A stretch of DNA of 64,000 nt, from assembly GCA_029706075.1 (NCBI GenBank), contig JAINUG010000550.1:48501-112500 (forward strand), in the 5' to 3' direction. Under the pieces are notes generated by a model. It was not told the DNA's origin, searched no databases, and saw only the letters and a list, made by a program, of their open reading frames with translations. How positions within the stretch are numbered: position 1 is the stretch's first letter; every line of letters begins with the position of its first letter. Source of the stretch: Aldrovandia affinis (taxonomy: Eukaryota; Chordata; Actinopteri; Notacanthiformes; Halosauridae). Below, piece by piece: positions 54,751 to 64,000 of the stretch. The position numbers and the translations under genes are program-made.

Positions 54751-55265
54751 GCGGAATTTTTCCGAGACAAAGCGACAATTGTGGGAATTTCTCCGTCACC
54801 AGGGCTTCAGGATTTATCTCTCCTCAGATTTGTGGGATTTTTATGTTCGTTTAAATCAGTTTTAATATCCAACAAAACACAACATTTAAACTCTTCCAAA
54901 AGAAGAAGCGTCTTATGCGCTCAAAATCCCAGACAATTTTATTTGCTGAACGATCAAACGCAGTTTCGTTTTCCTCGCTTATTCTTAGTGTTTCATTTCG
55001 AGAGTGCGGAAACGTTGCCGATAAACCTCAGGAGTTATCTAATATTCCCTTTCTCCATCTATATTTTCGCCACAGCGATTCGCGTCTCATTGTCAAATGG
55101 CCCCGGTTCCGTTTTACTGCAACCTGGAGGTTTTTTCCAGGTTTTTCCCAGCAGGTAGAAAAACTTTTACATAATCGGCGAGCTGGCCCAATTCAGCTTT
55201 TTTAAAGCTGATACCAGTCACAGGTGTCAGCTCCCCTTTGAGGAAGTTAGCGGACTGGAATTCCC
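54751..55265. other. Unassigned DNA with a 125-codon open frame
   Basis: A plus frame 54781-55158 begins MGISPSPGLQDLSLLRFVGF. No homology or domain is recognised, and the segment is not in copy A. I see no support for a gene. Confidence 0.3.
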
Positions 55266-55985
55266 TCATACATCTGACATGAACACAACCAAACAAAAAT
55301 AGCCAACAGCCAAAATATTCACTCAACACTAGAATTATTTACAACTGCTTACAGTACCTCCCATCGAAATGTATTATAGCAAAACGGCAATCATGATCAC
55401 TCAGTATATTCCGAACAAAATACAATATTCAGTCACACGATACACAATACAAACCAGCTCAAACTAGATCCCGGACGCGAGCCCCTATTTGTTACCCGTC
55501 AACTTGTTCGTAACACTTGTTTTAAGGTTGAGGTGAGCCTAGCCTGGTATTGTGTAGCTGTATGGATGTGCATGTAAACAAAAACACGCCGCAGGTATTT
55601 ACGATGAGGGAGTCCCAATCCCAAAATGCTAAATGGGGTAGACGACTCACCCAATCTGACGTTTCTATCTGCCCGTCTGCTTTCACAGCTAGCGCGGTCT
55701 CCAGACCCAGCAAAGTTCGGCGTGGCTTCTTCGCATCCTCCTTGGTATATTCAATAAAAGTTCACAATTCCCCGTGAGTGACACCGCAACCAAAAGAATA
55801 AAGGAAAAATATCCCAAACGAAAATGGCGTGACCAGAAAACCTCCACTCTGGAGGGACGTCCCTGAAAAAGCTTTGCAAAATCTCGTTCACAGTTGCTGA
55901 TTTCCAGGTTGGACCAGATGGTGGTGGAGCTGAGGAGTTGGTGTCAGGCAGCAGGTAAGTGGGGAGGGGATCCCCTGGTTTGGGG
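55266..55985 (+). repeat. Second duplicated segment, copy B
   Basis: Near-identical to 19098-19817, same orientation. Confidence 0.9.
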
Positions 55986-55989
55986 AGGA

Positions 55990-56240
55990 TAGAGTGGGGA
56001 AGGAAGAGCAGGCATGTTGGAGCAGGAGGGGTTAGGGGGCAGATGTGTTGGAGAACTAGAATGTTGATATAATTGAGAGCTTATTTGGTTTTCCATTCCT
56101 TAGTTAAAACAGAATATTTCAATTATCTTCAACTCAGATCTTCTAGTTCTCTATTTAAATTATAATTTTATATATATAAAATGATAGATTTTAGTTATTC
56201 TCTCCTGCTCCAACATGCCTACTCTTCCTTCCTTCCCGAC
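55990..56240. repeat. Small palindrome with AT-rich centre
   Basis: GGAAGAGCAGGCATGTTGGA near 56000 and its near-complement CTGCTCCAACATGCCTACTC near 56205 bound about 170 bp. The arms share the GCAGGCATGTTGGAGCAGGA core of the large palindrome at 19818-20160. Confidence 0.75.
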
Positions 56241-56339
56241 TCCCTCGTTAACTCTACAATCTGAAAAGCCAAAGGAGAAAAGCATTACCTTCCAGATTCA
56301 GCAAAGTAGAGCCTTGAACCCAGATCTTTCTGACAGGAG

Positions 56340-56410
56340 ACAGGATACATGGATTCAAACCACCAACCTCCTACATCGTAATCTGGAGCTCTACCACCTG
56401 CACCACAGAG
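56340..56410 (-). repeat. tRNA-like unit, inverted
   Basis: Reverse complement of the Arg-like unit: on the plus strand GGATTCAAACC, then CATCGTAATCTGGAGCTCTA and CCACCTGCACCACAGAGTCC. Confidence 0.55.
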
Positions 56411-56470
56411 TCCTTCATAAGCATCTTCTGTCTTTCAGCGACTTAAACCTCATATCAGTACAACACCAGG

Positions 56471-57258
56471 GGCCTCATTTATAAAAAGTTGCGTAGAAAC
56501 CATCCTACATTTGATCTAAGATCATTTCTGCGTAAGTGTGATTCAGAGAAACTGAACGTACGCACAAAAAAATGTGCGTACGCCACTCCCCCAGATGTGA
56601 AATCTCTAAATCACAAATGATCTTGAAATTGTGCGTGCGTAGCTGAATGGTTTTAGATGTCCACCTTGTAAACGGCCCCTAATTAATATTATTAGCATAT
56701 AAAGGGCTCGAATCAAAACACAAATCCTTTACTTGATAATGGCGAGCTGCAAGAAAAATAATTTTAGCAAGGCCGAAATCGAGGTCCTGTTGGCGGAGGT
56801 GCAGATGCGTGCAGGGACGCTGTTTGGGAGCCTTTCCAGTAGCTTTACCAGTAAAACCAAGTACGTGGCCTAGCAGTCTGTGAACGAGGGAAGTGGGCAG
56901 CAAAGGTCCCTGAAGGACGTAAAGAAAAAGTGGTCTGATTTAAAACTGAGGTCAAAATCTCTAATAAGTCGTTCCCTTCTTATTGCGCGGTTGGCGATAT
57001 CTTTGAGAAGTGCCAATGCTGCCTCTTGCAAACCACTGCATTATTGGACATTTTATAGCCTATAGATTGACCGAAATGTTTTACACCCGTGTTCCATAAT
57101 ATGTATTAAATAAATTTCAAGGATGTGTCAATTATGCTAATAGGGGTAGTTTTGGAAAACCAATGTGTGTTTTTGTTTTGTTTTCCACAAGTAGCCTAGC
57201 TTATGTTGTTTTAATTTATTAATAACTTTATTGTGCAAACCATTACGTATAGCCCCGG
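56471..57258 (+). mobile_element. PIF/Harbinger-like fragment with Myb gene
   Basis: Starts GGCCTCATTTATAAAAAG and ends with the ACCATTACGTATAGCC motif. Inverse orientation to its relative at 20625-21404. Confidence 0.7.
56739..57068 (+). pseudogene. Harbinger Myb/SANT-like protein, broken
   Basis: MASCKKNNFSKAEIEVLLAE, VQMRAGTLFGSLSSSFTSKT, then a stop after KYVA. QQRSLKDVKKKWSDLKLRSK follows and the frame ends early at 57065-57068. Confidence 0.8.
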
Positions 57259-58321
57259 GTGCTGGCAACCCACGCTACGCCACTGTTTATAGGGTACTTT
57301 CTATTGGGAAGTAGCTGTCCCAAACCCTGACCCCTAAATTTAAATGTATGTAAATAACACTTAAAACATTTTTTTGATTTTGTTCAATGGTGTAATTTCA
57401 AAGATCTTTATGATTAAGTTTAAACAGAAGTTGAAAGATTTAGATTTATTGTGGGTTTAATTTTTAAATTAAAAAACTATACAAAAAAAATCTTGTCCCA
57501 AGTTTTCATGTCACTACCGAAACCCAAGAGTTTTAGTCGATTGGCTGAGCCTGGTTTTTAGCCACACCCCTGCATTTTTGACCAGGCAGTGACACTGCCT
57601 CCCTGTCCCTCATGGCTGCATGGTAAGTAGCTAAATCCCATACTTTTGAAATAAATGTGTTCCAAAGTCTGAAAATCGGTGTGTAACTTTAAGAATTGTC
57701 ACCACCGAACACATATTCTCTTCAATTAAGTAAACTTTTGTGGGTTTTATGCAAAATATTATGTTTTTATAGCTGTTTGCTAGCCATGTGCTTGCTAGCA
57801 TTCTTTAGTTATGCTAGCAAAATGGAATGTTCAATCATCTATTTTCAGTGTTTCCCTTACCATTGCCTTGGAGGGACCTCCCGTCCATCCTGAAAGACCC
57901 CAAAAGCAAAAAATAGCGGACTTTTAGATCGTTAACATTTTTAGCATAAGTCAATGGAGTTTAACCGTGTAATGTCAGGAAAACAGGCGGACACTGTTGT
58001 TCAATTATCAAAGTTTATCTCCAAAACGATGTCAGCAAACATTACAGCTTCTGTGCGCAACAGCAACTCACACTCAAAACCGGAACACCGGAAGAACAAA
58101 CACATCACCGGAACCCATACAATTCCCGCCTCCACCCCAGACCCACCAATCACATCCCTCACAGCCCAGCGAACACCAACTGTCCATCACATGTTAACTG
58201 TTCACATGCCAGGTCGCTACAATAGCGAAAATTAGCATCGCGGCTAGCGGACATTTTTGACTGAGTGAGAGATGATGAAATCTTTTGACACCTCTTTTGA
58301 CTCCTTTGCATAGATGTTTTG

Positions 58322-58352
<31 letters not shown>

Positions 58353-58691
58353 TGTGCGTGCGCGTGCGCGCAAGAGATGAAATTTGTGTTCATGATCAGT
58401 TCATTCATTCAGATTCAACTGCATATCATTTTCTGGTGTATTTTTCTTTAAGATGTTGAATCTATTTGTTACAGACCTTTCGAGGATACATTAGTTAGCG
58501 TTCAGAAGCCTGACAGCAACAGCATAATGTTATTGTCAATGTTATTTGTCAATGTTTTCTTCTTCTCTTTTACTGAACCCACTTGGGTAATTATTTTCCA
58601 TTGATAAGTAATGTTTGTACTTTAAATGGTTATGGATGAACAATTGTTATGTCAAAAAATAAAATTATTTTATTGACCACAAAACATTTGT
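57259..58691. other. Non-coding DNA before the Rex3-like LINE
   Basis: AT-rich. It carries GTCACTACCGAAAC near 57511, a motif repeated near 62110 and inverted near 62467, and a (TG)n tract at 58321-58372. No gene supported. Confidence 0.45.
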
Positions 58692-61600
58692 TGAGCCGCC
58701 ACCTTATCGTGGTGGAGGGGTTTGCGTGTCCCAATGATCCCAGGAGCTAAGTTGTCGGGGGCTTCATGCCCCTGGTAGGGTCACCCAAGGCAAACAGGTC
58801 CTGGGTGAGGGACCAGACAAAGCGTGGCTCACAAGACCCCCCATGATGACAAACAAAATTGGAAATACGTTTCCCTCGCCGACGCCGCGGGCCTGGAGCC
58901 CCCTGGAGCCAGGCCCGGGGTAGGGCTCGAGGGCGCGCCTGGTGGCCGAGCCTACACCTATGGGGCTCGGCCGGGCACAGCCCGAAGAGGCAACGTGGGA
59001 CCCCCTTCCCATGGGCTCACCACCCATGGGAGGGGCCAAGGGGTCGGGTGCAGTGTGAGATGGGCGGCGGCCGAAGGCAGGGGCCTTGGCGGTCCGATCC
59101 TCGGCTGCAGAAGCTAGCTCTAGGGACGTGGAATGTTACCTCTCTGGCGGGAAGGAGCCTGAGCTGGTGCGGGAGGTCGAGAGGTTCCGGCTAGATATAG
59201 TCGGCCTCGCCTCGACGCACGGCATGGGCTCGGGAACCAGTCTCCTTGAGAGGGGTTGGACTCTCTTCCACTCTGGAGTTGCCCCTGGTGGGAGGCGCCG
59301 AGCAGGGGTGGGAATACTTATTGCCCCCCGGCTCGGTGCCTGTACGTTGGGGTTCACCCGGCAGACGAGAGGGTAGCCTCCCTCCGCCTTCGGGTGGGGA
59401 CGGGTCCTGACTGTTGTTTGTGCTTATGCTCCAAACAGCAGCTCAGAATACCCACCCTTTTGGAGTCCTTGGAGGGGTGTTTGAGAACACTCCTTCCGGG
59501 GACTCCTCGTTTTGCTGGGAGACTTCAATGCTCACGTGGGCAGCGATAGTGAGACCTGGAGGAGCGTGATTGGGAGGAACGGCCCCCAGATCTGAACCAG
59601 AATGGTGCTTTGTTGTTGGACTTCTGTGCTTGTCACAGATTGTCCATAACGAACACCATGTTCAAGCACAAGCGTGTCCATATATGCACCTGGCACCAGG
59701 ACACCCTGGGCCGCAGTTCAATGATCGACTTTGTGGTCGTGTCATCGGACTTGCGTCGCATGTCTTGGACACTCGGGTGAAGAGAGGGGCGGAGCTGTCA
59801 ACTGATCACCACCTGGTGGTGAGTTGGCTCCGATGGTGGGGGAGGATGCCGGTCAGGCCTGGCAGGCCCAAACGTATTGTGAGGGTCTGCTGGGAACGTC
59901 TGGCAGAGTCTCCTGTCAGAAGGAGCTTTAACTCCCCACCTCCGGGAGAGCTTCAACCATGTCCCGGGGGAGGCGGGGGACATTGAGTCCGAGTGGGCCA
60001 TGTTCCGTGCCTCCATTGTCGAGGCGGCTGACCGGAGCTGTGGCCGCAAGGTCGTCGGTGCCTGTCGCGGCGGTAATCCCCGAACCCGCTGGTGGACACC
60101 GGCGGTGAGGGATGCCGTCAAGCTGAAGAAGGAGTCCTATCGGACCTTTTTGGCCTGTGGGACTCCGGAGGCAGCTGATAGGTATCGGCGGGCCAGCGGA
60201 GCGCGGCGCCGGTGGTCGCTGAGGCAAAAACTCGGGCATGGGAGGAGCTCGGTGAGGCCATGGAGAACGACTTCGAACGGCTTCGAGGAGGTTCTGGGCC
60301 ACCATCCGGCGTCTCAGGGGGGGAAGCAGTGCACTGTCAACACTGTGTACAGTGGGGATGGGGCGCTGCTGACCTCGACTCGGACGCGTTGTGGGTCGGT
60401 GGAGGGAATACTTTGAAGACCTCCTCAATCCCACCGACACGCCTTCCAGCGAGGAAGCAGGGTCTGGGGACTCGGGGTGGGCTCTCCTATCTCTGGGGCT
60501 GAGGTCGCCATGGTGGTTAAAAAGCTCCGTGGTGGCAGGGCCTCGGGGGTGGATGAGATCCGCCCGGAGTCCCTCAAGGCTCTGGATGTTGTGGGGCTGT
60601 CTTGGTTGACACGACTCTGCAGCATCGCGTGGACATCGGGGCAGTGCCTCTGGACTGGCAGACCGGGGTGGTGGTCCCCTCTTCAAGAAAGGGGACCGGA
60701 GGGTGTGTTCCAACTACAGGGGGATCACTCCTCAGCCTCCCTGGTAAGGTCTATTCAGGGTTCTGGAGAGGAGGGTCCGTCGGATGGTTGAACCTCGGAT
60801 TCAGGAGGAGCAATGTGGTTTTCGCCCTGGTCGCGGAACTGTGGACCAGCTCTACACCCTCCGCGGGGTCCTGGAGGGTGCATGGGAGTTTGCCCAACCA
60901 GTCTACACATGTTTTGTGGACTTGGAGAAGGCTTTCGACCGTGTCCCTCGGGGAGTCTTGTGGGGGGTGCTCCGGGAGTATGGGGTACCGGACCCCTTGA
61001 TACGGGCCATTCGGTCCCTGTACGACCGGTGCCAGAGCTTGGTCCGCATGGCTGGCAGTAAGTCGGACTTGTTCCCGGTGAGGGTTGGACTCCGCCAGGG
61101 CTGCCCTTTGTCACCGGTTCTGTTCATAACCTTTATGGACAGAATATCTAGGCGCAGCCGGGGCGTTGAGGGGGTCCGGTTCGGTGGCCTGAGGATTGGG
61201 TCACTGCTCTTTGCAGATGATGTGGTCCTGTTGGCTTCATCGGGCCGTGACCTCCAGCTCTCGCTGGAGGCGGTTCGCAGCCGAGTGTGAAGCGGCTGGG
61301 ATGAGAATCAGCACCTCCAAATCCGAGACCATGGTTCTCAGCCGGAAAAAGGTGGAGTGCACTCTCCGGGTCGGGGAGGAGATCCTGCCCCAAGTGGAGG
61401 AGTTTAAATACCTCGGGGTCTTGTTCACGAGTGAGGGAAGGATGGAGCGGGAGATCGACAGGCGGATTGGTGCGGCGTCGGCAGTGATGCAGACGCTGCA
61501 TCGGTCTGTCGTGGTAAAGAGGGAGCTGAGCCTAAAGGCAAAGCTCTCGATTTACCGGTCAATCTATGTTCCTATCCTCACCTATGGTCACGAGTTGTGG

Positions 61601-62024
61601 GTAGTGACCGAAAGAACGAGATCGCGAATACAAGCGGCTGAAATGAGTTTCCTCCGCAGGGTGTCTGGGCTCTCCCTTAGAGATAGGGTGAGGAGCTCGG
61701 TCATCCGGGAGGGGCTCAGAGTAGAGCCGCTGCTCCTCCGCGTCGAGAGGAGCCAGATGAGGTGGCTCGGGCATCTGGTTAGGATGCCTCCTGGGCGCCT
61801 CCCGGGTGAGGTGTTCGGGCACGTCCCACCGGGAGGAGGCCCGGGGAAGACCCAGGACACGCTGGAGAGACTATGTCTCTCGGCTGGCCTGGGAACGCCT
61901 CGGGATTCCCGGAAGAGCTGGACGAAGTGGCCGGGAGAGGGAAGTCTGGGTCTCCCTGCTTAGGACGCTGCCCCGCGACCCGACCCGGAGAAGCGGTAGA
62001 AAATGGATGGATGGATGGATGGAT
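58692..62024 (+). mobile_element. Rex3-like (RTE-clade) LINE, about full length
   Basis: Runs from a structured GC-rich leader (TTGAGCCGCCACCTTATCGT) to a 3' tail of (GATG)n at 62003-62023, the tail type described for Rex3. The length of about 3.3 kb fits a complete RTE. It is GC-rich against AT-rich flanks. No clear target duplication. It holds endonuclease and RT frames broken by several indels. Confidence 0.85.
59100..61963 (+). pseudogene. Rex3-like endonuclease-reverse transcriptase, frameshifted
   Basis: Endonuclease: LALGTWNVTSL, ERFRLDIVGLASTHGMGSG and GGRRRAGVGILIAPRL, later TDHHLVVSWLRWWGR (the catalytic His region). RT: VKKLRGGRASGVDEIRPESL, QEEQCGFRPGRGTVDQLYTL, CFVDLEKAFDRVPRGVLW, GLRQGCPLSPVLFITFMDRI, catalytic FADDVVLLA, FKYLGVLFTSEGR. 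The frame changes several times (about 59380-59570, 59930-60000, 60230, 60480, 60770 and 61290). Confidence 0.88.
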
Positions 62025-62676
62025 ATTCCCAACATAAAGCATGTTATGAGTTAAGATTAAGCAATAAGGTTGAGGGAATATGATACAATCTTGCAAACAA
62101 AATACTGTGGTCACTACCGAAACAGTGCAGTCACTACTGAAACACTGGGTGTTTTGTAAAAAATAAAGTATATTGAGTTATAAACTAAAATGTTATGATA
62201 CTGATTGGTTAAATGTATGTTCAATTTAATCAATAATTAACTCTGAAATCAATATGATCAGTGTTATGCATTTTACAGAGAAAGATTGCATTTAGATTTT
62301 GATGAATTGTATAAATTGAACTTTGAAATTTGGTAAAAATGTCATTTTTATTGATTTAATTGTGAAAACCTTCAAGAAAAATGTGTAAAAATACTCTTTA
62401 GAGAAGGGAAGGAAACACAATCTTAACAGGTTAATATAATACTTTTTTACTATAGTGTATTACTATGTTTCGGTAGTGACAATTTTTGGGAGGGGAAAAA
62501 CATTCCAAAAGAGTCTGAAAATACAATGTAAAAATTGACGGTACTTTTACTAGATATATGTACTTTAGATATGGTACAATATATATACGGACAAAGTTTT
62601 GGGAATAAAACACAAAATTTCTAAATATTTCCAACCTGACTTTGAACCAATTCGGTAGAATGGCCCATATAGGCTA
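62025..62676. other. Non-coding DNA after the LINE
   Basis: Very AT-rich; GTCACTACCGAAAC motifs near 62110 and 62465 (inverted). No gene. Confidence 0.45.
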
Positions 62677-63683
62677 TAATATTATATATATTAGCCTATA
62701 TATAGATACCCGCTGATTGTTTACGAGATGCAGACATGTAACCAATTGACTAATTAGTATTCTTGGTTTCATGTTAAATCAGTGACATGTAGCCTACATT
62801 TGTATTTTAGAATCTTTATTAGAATATAATAGGGGTGCATCGGATCATTTTTTGGATCAGCAAAAAAATAATAACGGGGACCAAAGGCGCGTTTCCACTA
62901 AAAACTACCAGGAACTATTCTCAAGGAATTGAATGAATGATCATTTCAGTTTTTCAATTTAAGTTATTTCACTAAATCTTTATTTGAAAATGTTTAGATT
63001 CAGTACGCCTTAGGCGATTTAACTAGGGTGGTCTTATGCCTGAATTAATTTAATAAAAATTAAAAGATCGCTAATGTATTTAATTCGGTCGCGTTTCTTA
63101 AAACCTGCCTCCCAGAAAGGCATTTAGTATTAAAAACAAAGCAAACCAAAACATACATGGTTGTCTATCTCTTCACTGTAACTCTGCATCGAGATTTAGG
63201 GAATTGTTACTTTAAAACGTAACAGCGGCAGAAAAACGGTATTTCTCTATGATGGTTCAATTTAGCTATTAATCCGCGGATCATATGTGTGCCGAACCGT
63301 GGGGGTTGATCCGTACGGATCACGGATCAACTGCGATCCGTTACACCACTAGAATATAACAGGAACAGGTAGGCCTACATACCCCTTTACAGTAGCATAT
63401 AATTTATTTGCTAGGTTGAAATCGCGGGCAGAGACCCATCCCCTATATCAGCCAATCGCTGTGGGCATTCTGAGTAAGCTCGTTCATGAGACACAACGTC
63501 ATCCATAGCAACGACGTCAACCCCGCCCTCACTCTTAGCTTGAAAATTCTAAGACTTCCTTAGTATGAGTTTGTCTTTGCAGCTTTATGAATAGGTTTTA
63601 AGGTGGGACTCCTAACTAAAAAATGTTAGTGCGATTTAGGAGTACTCCTAGTGGTAAGATACAATTATTTGTGAATACCGGCC
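62677..63683. mobile_element. GTATTCAC-type DNA element, copy 3 (left end lost)
   Basis: Shares TAGATACCCGCTGATTGTTT to GTGAATACCGGCC with copies 1 and 2 and keeps the segment missing in copy 2. The right side is followed by CAG as in copy 2. Confidence 0.78.
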
Positions 63684-63686
63684 CAG

Positions 63687-64000
63687 ACCTGTAACGGCAC
63701 ACAGGAAATAATACAGATCCCTACAATCTGAAATGGCAGAAGAAGAAAACACATTTCTTTAACCACCACAGCTGGGCCCTGAACCCAGGTTTCTCTGTTC
63801 CCAGACAGCAGTTCACCGCTGTGCTCCATCTCCACAGCAGACTGCTCTGCTTCACTGAATATAAACCTTTACTCCTGAAAAACTATTGAAAAATCATAAC
63901 CAGTTCCTGCAGAGACCAGACTGGAATTGAACCCACAAAGCCAGTTCTGAATATTTGTTCCACAACAAAAATCTAGTTCTGTAGACTAGCACATCATACC
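63687..64000 (-). repeat. tRNA-like array 2, second copy, cut by the window end
   Basis: Nearly identical to 24757-25070, with the same inverted B-box motifs. With the adjacent DNA element it shows that the duplication extends beyond the window. Confidence 0.7.

Noticed and set aside
54781-55205. 125-codon and 96-codon overlapping plus frames
   Set aside because: No domain, no conservation in the paired duplicate and no splice or promoter support.
59928-60713. 261-codon minus-strand frame
   Set aside because: Antisense shadow of the GC-rich Rex3-like RT; no motif and no splice sites.

Overview
The window is eukaryotic, repeat-rich DNA from a ray-finned fish, most likely a teleost. The evidence is spliced vertebrate genes with GT-AG introns, a tandem pair of fish-type TRIM genes, and a typical teleost transposon set: Tc1 elements with long inverted repeats, L2/CR1, L1 and Rex3/RTE-like LINEs, Harbinger and hAT debris, tRNA-derived SINEs and solo LTRs. 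There is no operon structure and no prokaryotic or viral gene set. I cannot name the species.

Layout. 1-9.1 kb holds a decayed ankrd13c homologue on the + strand. Seven exons remain recognisable, with an in-frame stop, a missing central part and a 1-nt frameshift. It is invaded by two Tc1 elements, and the second Tc1 carries a nested L2 LINE. 9.36-18.7 kb is copy A of a segmental duplication. It carries an apparently intact six-exon TRIM35-like gene (RING, B-box, coiled coil, PRY-SPRY; 468 residues), a 26-bp minisatellite and the start of a tRNA-like array. 18.7-25.2 kb holds a second duplicated segment, a 160-bp-arm palindrome, Harbinger/Myb debris, a CR1-type LINE end and a second, inverted tRNA-like array. 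25.2-30.9 kb is microsatellites, minisatellites, SINEs and a solo LTR. 30.9-39.3 kb is an inverted piece of TRIM intron 1 split by a 7.7-kb LINE, which itself holds an L1-type LINE and a SINE. 40.46-50.3 kb is copy B of the duplication, with a second TRIM gene that is frameshifted in the SPRY domain. 49.6-53.6 kb is the largest tRNA-like array. 53.6-58.7 kb holds a foldback element, an orphan AKAP/SPHKAP-like exon with a stop, the second duplicated segment and more Harbinger debris. 58.7-62.0 kb is an almost full-length Rex3-like LINE. 62.7-64 kb repeats the end of unit A (24.0-25.1 kb) and runs off the window.

How it fits together. The same blocks recur in the same order (TRIM gene, minisatellite, tRNA-like array, duplicated segment, Harbinger, inverted tRNA-like array). 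This suggests a large tandem duplication of a TRIM-containing unit, later edited by insertions, deletions and local inversions. The only gene that looks functional is TRIM copy A, a likely cytoplasmic E3 ubiquitin ligase of the innate-immunity type. Both TRIM copies keep an ISRE-like site about 50 bp before the start codon. The least explained structure is the pair of tandem arrays of degenerate tRNA-like monomers, with B-box-like motifs spaced about 134-151 bp apart.
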